This document shows positions 7,303 to 13,932 of a stretch of 25,107 nt of DNA, piece by piece; within the stretch, counting starts at the first letter, position 1, and every line of letters begins with the position of its first letter. The position numbers and the translations under genes were made by a program. Under the pieces are notes generated by a model. It made no database searches, was not told the DNA's origin, and saw only the letters and a program-made list of their open reading frames with translations. The stretch comes from a virus: positions 1-25,107 of IMG/VR virus record IMGVR_UViG_3300025127_000254; one strand, 5' to 3'.

Positions 7303-7743
7303 CTTTACCTAATTGCAGAACAATATGAAGTAATTTTAAACGAAGCGGACAAGATTGAGCGAAGAAAGCGCAACGCAATTGATAATCTTCAATTAGCTTT
7401 AGATGTAATTGGTCTAGACCCCGTCTTTCAGGTCGGAACTGCTGCAGATTTAGTAAATTTTACAATATCTGGACTCAGATCAGGATTAGCTTTAGCTCAA
7501 AGAGAGGGTGATATAGCTAAGGAACATGCAATTAACGCTGGTATATCCGCTATATCTTTAATACCATTTGCTGATATAATTAAGGTATTAAAACTGCGTA
7601 AATTAGGTAAACTAGCAAAGCCAGCAACTAAGTTAGCGGTAGCGGGTGGTAGGGCTGCTAAAGGGTATGGTATAAAGAGAAAACTAGATAGAATTGCTAA
7701 TGCTAAATCTGAAAAATCGGATCAGGATAGTATCGATATTTAG
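7288..7743 (+). CDS. Putative internal head/ejected protein with pre-toxin-like hydrophobic segment
   Basis: 151 residues. The leader MKDNDLYLIAEQYEVILNEA carries IAE (9-11) and LNE (17-19), matching the (L/I)xE rule of T4 gp21 prohead protease. T4 internal protein III is, from memory, cut after a similar ten-residue leader ending IAE. Residues 35-105 form hydrophobic helices: LALDVIGLDP, GTAADLVNF, then HAINAGISAISLIPFADIIK. This resembles the pre-toxin (PT-TG type) region found before toxin domains in polymorphic toxins. The rest is Lys/Arg-rich with a small Ala/Gly helix; no toxin domain follows. I infer a capsid-packaged, possibly membrane-active protein. The stop interlocks with the opposing gene (TTAG at 7740-7743). 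Confidence 0.6.
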   Translation: MKDNDLYLIAEQYEVILNEADKIERRKRNAIDNLQLALDVIGLDPVFQVGTAADLVNFTISGLRSGLALAQREGDIAKEHAINAGISAISLIPFADIIKVLKLRKLGKLAKPATKLAVAGGRAAKGYGIKRKLDRIANAKSEKSDQDSIDI

Positions 7744-8249
7744 AGTAAAATAAAAGCTAATACCGCTAGCCCCCCAGATCCTATTTTTGAATCTAGGAAC
7801 TGACCAGTATTGTCTAAAAGTTCTAACCACCAAGATTGTTCTTTAGTTGGGTATTTTTCTGCCAACTCATCCGCTAAAGCCTTTTTCAAGCGAATAATTT
7901 TTGACTTAGGCAGGTCGCCGCCCTTTTCTGCTATTTCAGCTAATCTAATTTCTTTTTCGTATTTCTTTTCAAAATCTGCATCATCATTAAACTTTTTTAA
8001 ATTTTTCTTATTTTTTCTTATAATAAAATTTATAGCTTTACCTAAAATTCTAGCTCCTAAAAATACCGAGGCAGTTGTAACAACTGTACTTAGAATATTG
8101 CTAAAGAATTCATAAATTTGCACAAAGATATTAGGCCCGGTTAAGGCTCCGGAGCCGAGAAACCCCGGAAAACCGAGTACTTCACATAAAACTTCTTGAA
8201 GCTCAGCTTCAGCTGTTTTATCTTCATAAAACTCCTGAAAGGTGTTCAT
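7740..8249 (-). CDS. Putative internal head protein with two membrane segments
   Basis: 169 residues. The N terminus MNTFQEFYED resembles the T4 internal-protein capsid-targeting leader (MKTYQEF type, from memory), and LQE at 17-19 fits a prohead-protease site. Residues 41-78 are a long hydrophobic segment, followed by a strongly charged Lys/Glu region (78-135). The last 13 residues (from GSGG) are again hydrophobic, so both ends could insert into a membrane. The start overlaps the stop of the upstream gene as TAATG, indicating coupling. A holin or other lysis protein is the main alternative, because small two-segment membrane proteins also look like this. The leader favours a virion role. 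Confidence 0.5.
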   Translation of the reverse strand: MNTFQEFYEDKTAEAELQEVLCEVLGFPGFLGSGALTGPNIFVQIYEFFSNILSTVVTTASVFLGARILGKAINFIIRKNKKNLKKFNDDADFEKKYEKEIRLAEIAEKGGDLPKSKIIRLKKALADELAEKYPTKEQSWWLELLDNTGQFLDSKIGSGGLAVLAFILL

Positions 8250-8551
8250 TAGCAGTTTTCGCCGTCTTCGTTATGTTCGTCGTCTTCGTGAGTATCTTCT
8301 TCGTTTTCACCAGCTTTTTTAAGGCAGTAATCGCCTATCTTTTTAAGCTGTTCTGAAGTAAGATAATTAAGAGACTGTATAATGCCATCAAGTGCTATAC
8401 CTGTACCTTTAGCTGCTACACCGCCGACAGCTAAGCCAGTCTTACCTGCAGCTCTGCCAGTTGCTTTAGCTGCGCTTCCAAGAGCAGACATTACACCTTC
8501 TTGTATTTGGCCGTAGGCCTCTTCGAGTAGTTTTGAATCATTATCTTTCAT
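8249..8551 (-). CDS. Putative internal head protein, glycine/alanine-rich with acidic tail
   Basis: 100 residues from the ATG at 8551. A farther in-frame ATG at 8587 would overlap the upstream gene and is less likely. The leader MKDNDSKLLEEAYGQIQEG parallels that of the 7288 gene and offers LLE (8-10) and IQE (16-18) sites. Residues 19-60 are small and hydrophobic (GSAAKATGRAAGKTGLAVGG, then a Gly/Ala helix), which could lie in a membrane. After a helix with one Cys, the tail (81-100) is almost entirely Glu, Asp, His, Asn and Gly and ends in Cys. The neighbours on both sides share the leader type. Function unknown. Confidence 0.6.
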   Translation of the reverse strand: MKDNDSKLLEEAYGQIQEGVMSALGSAAKATGRAAGKTGLAVGGVAAKGTGIALDGIIQSLNYLTSEQLKKIGDYCLKKAGENEEDTHEDDEHNEDGENC

Positions 8552-8559
8552 AAATTTAT
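8537..8559 (-). repeat. Leader repeat, copy 2 (box + ATG + first codons)
   Basis: Minus-strand partner of 7280-7302; see that entry. The box here is GATAAATT (8553-8560), 1 nt before the ATG at 8551, and overlaps the stop codon of the preceding minus gene. Confidence 0.8.
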
Positions 8560-9152
8560 CCCATATATTGTGTTGTATAATTACCAACCTGACTTGGTTT
8601 ACTTACCGTACCACCGGCTGGTATCTTAGTATTTTGTTTTGGTAAATAAATTTCTGTAGGTTTTAAAGAGTCACCTTGTTGAGTCATTCTTGTAAGCTCT
8701 GTTTGCTCGTCCTCTTGCTTGACCTCTTCTGGATCGATCTGAACTTTGTTGTCATACTTAACGCTATCCGGTACTGGTGCTTTTCCAAAATCTTCATCAT
8801 GGCCTTCAGTATTTTGTATTAATAGATCTGCAGGAATAGAAACCGCATTTTTATTATCATAAAGACCGTTCGCTAATTCAATAGCGACGTCAGCAGTATA
8901 TACTCCAGCTCTATTATCTTCATTCCCCGGTGCTCTAGAAGGCATATCAGTTTTAATATTAATTACTTTTTTATTAAGATCAGTATCTTTGAATATTTTT
9001 TCAATATAGTCTTTTACAGTATCTGCTAGACCTTTATAACTATCTTTTGATTTATAGTTATCCACTAGATCAACTCTATCACCAACCAATATACCACCAT
9101 TGGTCATTCTCTGAATAGTTGATTCTACTAAATTTAAGAATTTATTTGCCAT
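8556..9152 (-). CDS. Hypothetical phage protein, possible structural
   Basis: 198 residues, first gene of the minus-strand trio. The N terminus has a helix (FLNLVESTIQRM) and then GGILVGDRVDLV (residues 19-30), a GD-turn of the kind seen in small beta-barrel (KOW/SH3-like) folds. The middle block RAPGNEDNRAGVYTADVAIE alternates strands and turns. The C-terminal third is Pro/Gln/Thr-rich and probably disordered. No enzyme motif and no cysteine was noticed. I have an impression of similar proteins in T4-like marine phages but cannot name a family. The start is fixed by the late box 5 nt upstream. It probably drives expression of the two following small genes. Confidence 0.75.
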   Translation of the reverse strand: MANKFLNLVESTIQRMTNGGILVGDRVDLVDNYKSKDSYKGLADTVKDYIEKIFKDTDLNKKVINIKTDMPSRAPGNEDNRAGVYTADVAIELANGLYDNKNAVSIPADLLIQNTEGHDEDFGKAPVPDSVKYDNKVQIDPEEVKQEDEQTELTRMTQQGDSLKPTEIYLPKQNTKIPAGGTVSKPSQVGNYTTQYMG

Positions 9153-9157
9153 ATTAT

Positions 9158-9165
9158 TATTTATG
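9158..9165 (-). promoter_or_regulatory. Late promoter box CATAAATA
   Basis: On the minus strand, CATAAATA, 5-nt spacer ATAAT, ATG at 9152. It lies back to back with the plus-strand box at 9189-9196 in a 52-bp divergent gap. Confidence 0.7.
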
Positions 9166-9188
9166 GTTCTTGGCTAATAATTCTATAG

Positions 9189-9196
9189 TATAAATA
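9189..9196 (+). promoter_or_regulatory. Late promoter box TATAAATA
   Basis: Exact box, 8 nt before the ATG at 9205, the longest spacer in this set. A leader of about 3 nt is predicted. Confidence 0.75.
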
Positions 9197-9204
9197 TAAT
9201 TACA

Positions 9205-9681
9205 ATGGCAGAGATTAATTTAGATATATTAACGCAGGTAGATGGAAATAGACCAGATAAAGCTATTTATAAAGATATTCATTTAGATTTAAATAACGTT
9301 TACACGCGTAACAGTGAGCTAGATAAAAGAAATGAAGTAAAAGACTTGCAAACAGATACAAACATAGGTGCTATCGCCAACGCATTTGTAAATCTCTTGA
9401 CTACATCTCCAGGTCAAAAGCCTCTTAATCCTTTATTTGGTATTAATTTTGGCGATCTATTGTTTCTTCCAGTATCTGAAGAAAGAGCAGATGCTATAGG
9501 TAGCAATATTATTGATACAGTAGCCAGATTTGAACCAAGAATAAAACTTATAAAATTAACAATAACACCCGTAATAGAACAGCAAGAATACATTTGTGAT
9601 TTTATATATACTATACCTCGTTTCAATAACGAAAGAATCAACTTATCAGGTAGACTATCAAGAACCGGTTTTTACGTTTAA
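9205..9681 (+). CDS. gp25: Baseplate wedge protein, gp25-like
   Basis: 158 residues (T4 gp25 is 132). The core at residues 45-140 shows the gp25/lysozyme-like wedge signature. NIGAIANAFVNLLTTSPGQK precedes PLFGINFGDLLF, then IIDTVARFEPRI (the 'I-x-x-x-I-x-x-x-EPR-(I/V)' element), and a closing strand pair ends at the C terminus. gp25 joins gp6 and gp53 in the wedge and helps start sheath assembly. gp6 follows directly, as is common in contractile tails. The extra N-terminal 30 residues carry a charged strand region (DKAIYKDIHLDLNNVY) normal for marine relatives. Start set by the late box. Confidence 0.93.
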   Translation: MAEINLDILTQVDGNRPDKAIYKDIHLDLNNVYTRNSELDKRNEVKDLQTDTNIGAIANAFVNLLTTSPGQKPLNPLFGINFGDLLFLPVSEERADAIGSNIIDTVARFEPRIKLIKLTITPVIEQQEYICDFIYTIPRFNNERINLSGRLSRTGFYV

Positions 9682-9696
9682 ATAGCATTATGCCTT

Positions 9697-9704
9697 TATA
9701 AATA
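9697..9704 (+). promoter_or_regulatory. Late promoter box TATAAATA
   Basis: Exact box with 5-nt spacer TATAT before the gp6 ATG at 9710; no Shine-Dalgarno. Confidence 0.8.
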
Positions 9705-9709
9705 TATAT

Positions 9710-11545
9710 ATGGCAGCTAATACTGATTTTACATTACCAAGAGATGCATATGCAACCTTTGATGCGCTTACTCTTAAAAACTTAATAAAAAATAGATTAA
9801 GAGAGGGCGGAGTATTTACCGATCAAGATTTTGAAGGTAGTAATCTTTCGGCAATTATAGATGTTATCGCCTTTTCTTATCATCTATCTTTATTTTACTT
9901 AAATCAAACTTCCTCTGAGGCATTATTCGATGAAGCAACTATTTTTGAAAATATAAATAGAATTACAAAGTTAATAGGATATAAGCCTACAGGATACAAA
10001 ACTTCAGCTCTATCTTTTGATGCTACAGCATCAGCTTTATTACCAAGAGATATATACACTATTAAAAGATATTCGTATTTTATGATTGATGGCACGCCCT
10101 ATTCATTTATTAGTGACGCATCTTTTAGTAAAACTAATATAGCAGAAGAAAACTTAACAGAACTAGCTAACAATAGCTTACTATATCAAGGGAAATATGT
10201 TGAGCATCCTGTATTATTCGCTGTAGGAGAAGAATTTGAAAATGTATCACTTGTAGTAAGAGATACTATTAACAATAACCAAATAGATATTGAAGATAGT
10301 TCAATTAACGTCTATATTAAGTCATTTAATACTGGTAAATTTGTTAGTTATACCGAGATAGATTCTATTTTTAATGCGAGTAGTGCGGATTATGTATTTG
10401 AAAAAAGATTAAATGAAAATGGGTTTTATGAATTGAAATTTGGTAATGGTGTTAATGGTGCAAAGCTTAACGCGGGTGATGGGATTTATATCTATTATCT
10501 AAAAAGCGATGGAGAATCCGGTCAAGTTTCCCCCGGCAGTTTAAATGGAAATAATTTGAATGTCTTTACTACTACACAATTTGAGGAAATATCAAATGAT
10601 ATTTATGATAAAGATTTAATTGTACTAACACCGCAAAGATCGGCATTTATTACATTTACTAATAATAATGCTTCAACTATACCTAGTGAAATAGAAACTG
10701 TAGAAGAGATTAGAACTAATTCTCCAAGAAGTTTTTTCGCTCAAAATCGTATAGTTACAAATGATGATTTTATTAATTTTGTTACTAAAAATTATAGCAA
10801 CATAGTTAGTAGCTCTGTTTTAGTTAATAATGATTCATTTGTAGATACAGTTATAAAATATTATTATGATCTAGGGTTAGATAGACCTAATCAAGATTCT
10901 AGGTTTCTATTTAATCAAACAAAATTTGCTACTACTAACCAGTCTAATCATGTATATGCTTTTTTGGTACCTAGAATTAAAACTGTAGATTCGGCAAATA
11001 ATTTGTTTTATCTTTCTCAGTCTCAAAAATCTGAAATTGTAAATTCAGCTAGAGGTCAAAAAATTATTAATGCAGAAATCTTACCTCAAGACCCTGTATA
11101 TACAGCTATAGCTATAGGACTGGAAGATCAAAGCAATCAAACCCCTGCTGTAAGCGACATTGAAAATACTTTTTTAGTTGTAGAAAGATTGTTAAATGAT
11201 AGAATAAGCTCTACTAAAATACAAGAGCAAGTTTCAGCAGTATTTCAAACTGAACTATCTACAGATAAGGTAAGTCTAGGTTATACTGTTAATATTAATG
11301 ATATAACTACAAAAATTTTAAATATTGAAGGAGTAACAAGAATTAAGACTAGGAAAATTAATCCTGTTAACAATCAAATTATTAGAGAAATACCATTTTT
11401 AAATCTGTATAATTTTAATGCTGCCTATTCGGATGTTGACATTAATAGCTCTGGTTCTAATATTGGATTACCGTTTTTTAAATATCCATTTTTATGGAAT
11501 GGATCTGTAAAGGATAATGTAATAGTCGAAATAGTTGAATCATAA
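9710..11545 (+). CDS. gp6: Baseplate wedge protein, gp6-like (baseplate J family)
   Basis: 611 residues (T4 gp6 is 660), no cysteine seen. The N terminus shows the wedge pattern: a long helix after DFEGSNLSAIIDVIAFSYHL, then NQTSSEALFDEA and IGYKPTGYKTS. The middle carries the baseplate-J region 'SPRSFFAQNRIVTNDDFINF' followed by a helix and strands (SSSVLVNND). gp6 forms the continuous ring of the wedge, linking gp25 and gp53 to gp7. Its position directly after gp25 supports this. The stop overlaps the next start as TAATG. Confidence 0.95.
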   Translation: MAANTDFTLPRDAYATFDALTLKNLIKNRLREGGVFTDQDFEGSNLSAIIDVIAFSYHLSLFYLNQTSSEALFDEATIFENINRITKLIGYKPTGYKTSALSFDATASALLPRDIYTIKRYSYFMIDGTPYSFISDASFSKTNIAEENLTELANNSLLYQGKYVEHPVLFAVGEEFENVSLVVRDTINNNQIDIEDSSINVYIKSFNTGKFVSYTEIDSIFNASSADYVFEKRLNENGFYELKFGNGVNGAKLNAGDGIYIYYLKSDGESGQVSPGSLNGNNLNVFTTTQFEEISNDIYDKDLIVLTPQRSAFITFTNNNASTIPSEIETVEEIRTNSPRSFFAQNRIVTNDDFINFVTKNYSNIVSSSVLVNNDSFVDTVIKYYYDLGLDRPNQDSRFLFNQTKFATTNQSNHVYAFLVPRIKTVDSANNLFYLSQSQKSEIVNSARGQKIINAEILPQDPVYTAIAIGLEDQSNQTPAVSDIENTFLVVERLLNDRISSTKIQEQVSAVFQTELSTDKVSLGYTVNINDITTKILNIEGVTRIKTRKINPVNNQIIREIPFLNLYNFNAAYSDVDINSSGSNIGLPFFKYPFLWNGSVKDNVIVEIVES

Positions 11546-12396
11546 TGCCAATAACCTCTCCATCAGAAATAGTTTATAACTTTGATAGATCGTATGACGA
11601 TCTACCACCTATGAATGTACCTGTTCGTGTAGTTGAACCTCGAGCTGATACTGCAATGTGGGGAGGGATATCTGCTATACCTGCTTTTTCTAATGAAGCA
11701 TATAAGTTAAGAATATATCCAGATTTTTCGAGTACTGATCCGCAAGGCATAGCTGCTACCCCTATAGTAGACAATTATAGATATTTTATAGATTTAGGAG
11801 ACGGTACGATTACTACGGATTTAACAGCTGAACACTATTATAAATACCCCGGTGAGTATACTGTAACGTTAGTCGTAGTAGATAGTGCTACTAACTTCTA
11901 TAAAGGCTTACAGCAACCAATTATAAAAGTAAATGACGTTATTTCTGATTCTATATTTTTAACATTTGATACATCCTCAGATGATGTTGATATAGACGGT
12001 ACTATGGTTGATGGGGGTAAGATCACTACGCAATCTACATTTCAGAATCCTATTAGAGTAACTAGATTTAATTCTTATCAAACTTATTCAGCCTTATCTG
12101 CAACCGGCTATTCTATAAACCTAACAGTATCTGGTAATCGTAGTGAACTTGTATCCCCTTCAGGTTATTATACTGATACTGAAGCTCATTTGAAAAGGTA
12201 CGCTGCGTTTGTGCAAATGCAACAAGATGGCCAGGGGCTAGTTACTGATACAATTAAAACTTCGAGTGATAAAATTTATGGTCGGTTAAACTTAGTTACT
12301 GATAGTCCAATTTATTATATCGATTCTTATAAACGCAGTGATAATATATTTATTGGAACGTCAGGCATCGGCACGTTTTATTATTATGAAGACTAA
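11545..12396 (+). CDS. PKD-domain virion protein
   Basis: 283 residues. A PKD-like immunoglobulin fold spans about residues 70-130: YFIDLGDGTITTDLTAEHYY, then YPGEYTVTLVVVDSATN. It keeps the DLGDG turn and the 'Y-x-YPG-x-Y-T-V-x-L' strand of the family. The remaining sequence is Ser/Thr-rich strands with no enzyme motif. PKD-type folds in phage tails usually decorate the surface or aid weak carbohydrate binding. It follows gp6 with a TAATG overlap, so it is probably a baseplate or tail accessory. In T4 the next gene is 7, which this does not resemble. Confidence 0.8.
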   Translation: MPITSPSEIVYNFDRSYDDLPPMNVPVRVVEPRADTAMWGGISAIPAFSNEAYKLRIYPDFSSTDPQGIAATPIVDNYRYFIDLGDGTITTDLTAEHYYKYPGEYTVTLVVVDSATNFYKGLQQPIIKVNDVISDSIFLTFDTSSDDVDIDGTMVDGGKITTQSTFQNPIRVTRFNSYQTYSALSATGYSINLTVSGNRSELVSPSGYYTDTEAHLKRYAAFVQMQQDGQGLVTDTIKTSSDKIYGRLNLVTDSPIYYIDSYKRSDNIFIGTSGIGTFYYYED

Positions 12397-12403
12397 GAGA
12401 GGT

Positions 12404-12411
12404 TATAAATA
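12404..12411 (+). promoter_or_regulatory. Late promoter box TATAAATA
   Basis: Exact box, 5-nt spacer TTCTT, ATG at 12417. Confidence 0.8.
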
Positions 12412-12416
12412 TTCTT

Positions 12417-13910
12417 ATGAGTACTCATAATATAGTAGTTTTTGCATCTTTTGATACTAAAAAGTTTCGTGATCCTGAAAGTGAGTTCATAAATCTTGAG
12501 AATGACGGGCTGCCTTTTTTAAATGTTCAGCCCTCAACTTTAGTATATACTGTATCTACGACAGCTGCATTTAATTTAGATACTGATAAATTAAGCTATA
12601 CAACTACTGGTATAACTGGGCTAGTTAACCCTTTAACCTCTTTTGCTTTACCAAAAATTAATTTTGCAAACCAAAATATTTATTTTGTTACTAAGGTAGT
12701 AAGTGTAAGCGGATCACCTCGTAAAAGAATGGAAAAATTAACTAATGAATTTCTCTTTTTAAAAACTAATGAAACAGCTGAAGAAGAATTAATTCTAATA
12801 CAAAATACTGAAAGTGGTAAAATCATAGTAGAATCTGAAAAATTAATACTAGAACTATATGATAAAGAAGGCGAACTAGTTTCTCCTCAATTGTTAAATT
12901 TTACTAGTAATTTTGGTGATCTTACAGGCTCCAACGGGGGAGGCTTCTTTAAAGGATATCTCAATACTTCAGTTACAGGGGAAGATTTTAGAATTAAATT
13001 AATATACAAAACTGACGCGGGTAAACTATCTGGATATTCTACAACTTTTGATATATTCCCATCTACGGGTATTTTTGATGTAAGAAAAGTAAATGAAGAT
13101 CATAATGAAACTGATAGTTTGAAAAAACTTACCTATCAGCCTGCTCTTCAATTTCAACCTGTATTAATGGATGAGTTACTTGGGCAAATTGTAGGTAATA
13201 AAGATTCTATTCCAGAAACATTAGGTATAAAATTATATGAAAAGATATCAAATTTTACAAGTAATATAAGTGACCCGGATGTAGCTAATCTTAAATCTTT
13301 AAATTCCTTAATAACAGAAATTAATATATCAGTTGATGAATACAATCAAGAATTTCCTCCAAGCTTAGCTAGATTATTAGATATTCTTTCTGTTAGCCTG
13401 AGTAAGCAGCTTGGGGGTAGAAATCAATTTCAAAATAACTTTAATGATAAAGGGTTTACTAGTAAGACCAAGTTTGGTAAGAATAAAGGAAGTAAATTAG
13501 ATATAGGCAGCACTGTACTTAATACTGGTTCAAGATCGAGAGATATTATAGCTTATGAGAAGTTTAGCGAAAAATATACTGTTATTAATACAAATATTCT
13601 AAGCGCTACAAATGTCCCTTACGTAAGTGCTAATTCTTATGCATTATCAAGTTATAATCCAACCTGGGGCTGGGGATTAGTTATACCAAATAATGTTTCG
13701 GGCATAGATATAGAAAAATATTACGAATTTTATAATTTTGATAAAACTATCGAAGGTTCATATCAAGAAAAATTCATTGACTTCGATAATGTTAATAATA
13801 CATACTTAACTTCTATTACTTCATATAATGATTATATTAAAAAATACGGTATAGCAGAAAAAGTAATCGCGCATAATTTATATACTAACTTAGATCTTAT
13901 CTCAGGCTAG
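12417..13910 (+). CDS. Hypothetical virion structural protein
   Basis: 497 residues, not recognised. No cysteine noticed. The N-terminal 230 residues are Thr/Ser/Asn-rich strands with short turns. A helical patch follows (about 270-330, including EYNQEFPPSLARLLDILSVS). The C-terminal third has aromatic turns such as NPTWGWGLVIPNN and many Tyr and Asn. It lies between a PKD-domain protein and an 802-residue protein downstream of gp6, where T4 encodes wedge proteins gp7 and gp8, so a wedge or peripheral baseplate role is likely. There is no motif-level evidence for either family. Own late promoter. Confidence 0.8.
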   Translation: MSTHNIVVFASFDTKKFRDPESEFINLENDGLPFLNVQPSTLVYTVSTTAAFNLDTDKLSYTTTGITGLVNPLTSFALPKINFANQNIYFVTKVVSVSGSPRKRMEKLTNEFLFLKTNETAEEELILIQNTESGKIIVESEKLILELYDKEGELVSPQLLNFTSNFGDLTGSNGGGFFKGYLNTSVTGEDFRIKLIYKTDAGKLSGYSTTFDIFPSTGIFDVRKVNEDHNETDSLKKLTYQPALQFQPVLMDELLGQIVGNKDSIPETLGIKLYEKISNFTSNISDPDVANLKSLNSLITEINISVDEYNQEFPPSLARLLDILSVSLSKQLGGRNQFQNNFNDKGFTSKTKFGKNKGSKLDIGSTVLNTGSRSRDIIAYEKFSEKYTVINTNILSATNVPYVSANSYALSSYNPTWGWGLVIPNNVSGIDIEKYYEFYNFDKTIEGSYQEKFIDFDNVNNTYLTSITSYNDYIKKYGIAEKVIAHNLYTNLDLISG

Positions 13911-13918
13911 ATACTTTG

Positions 13919-13926
13919 ATTAAATA
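13919..13926 (+). promoter_or_regulatory. Late-type box ATTAAATA
   Basis: Two mismatches from TATAAATA, 6-nt spacer TTTTAT, ATG at 13933. Same variant as at 5716-5723. Confidence 0.5.
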
Positions 13927-13932
13927 TTTTAT

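Noticed and set aside
7810-8115. Plus-strand 101-residue ORF, Phe/Ser-rich and hydrophobic
   Set aside because: Antisense of the 7740-8249 gene. Its membrane-like look is a by-product of Lys codons read backwards.
8552-8587. Upstream start (8587) for the 100-residue minus gene
   Set aside because: It would overlap the preceding gene by 32 nt. The ATG at 8551 gives the MKDND leader shared with the 7288 gene.
9414-9641. Minus-strand 75-residue ORF inside gp25
   Set aside because: Shadow frame inside a well-supported gene.
13154-13345. Minus-strand 63-residue ORF
   Set aside because: Shadow of the 12417 gene, no start signal.
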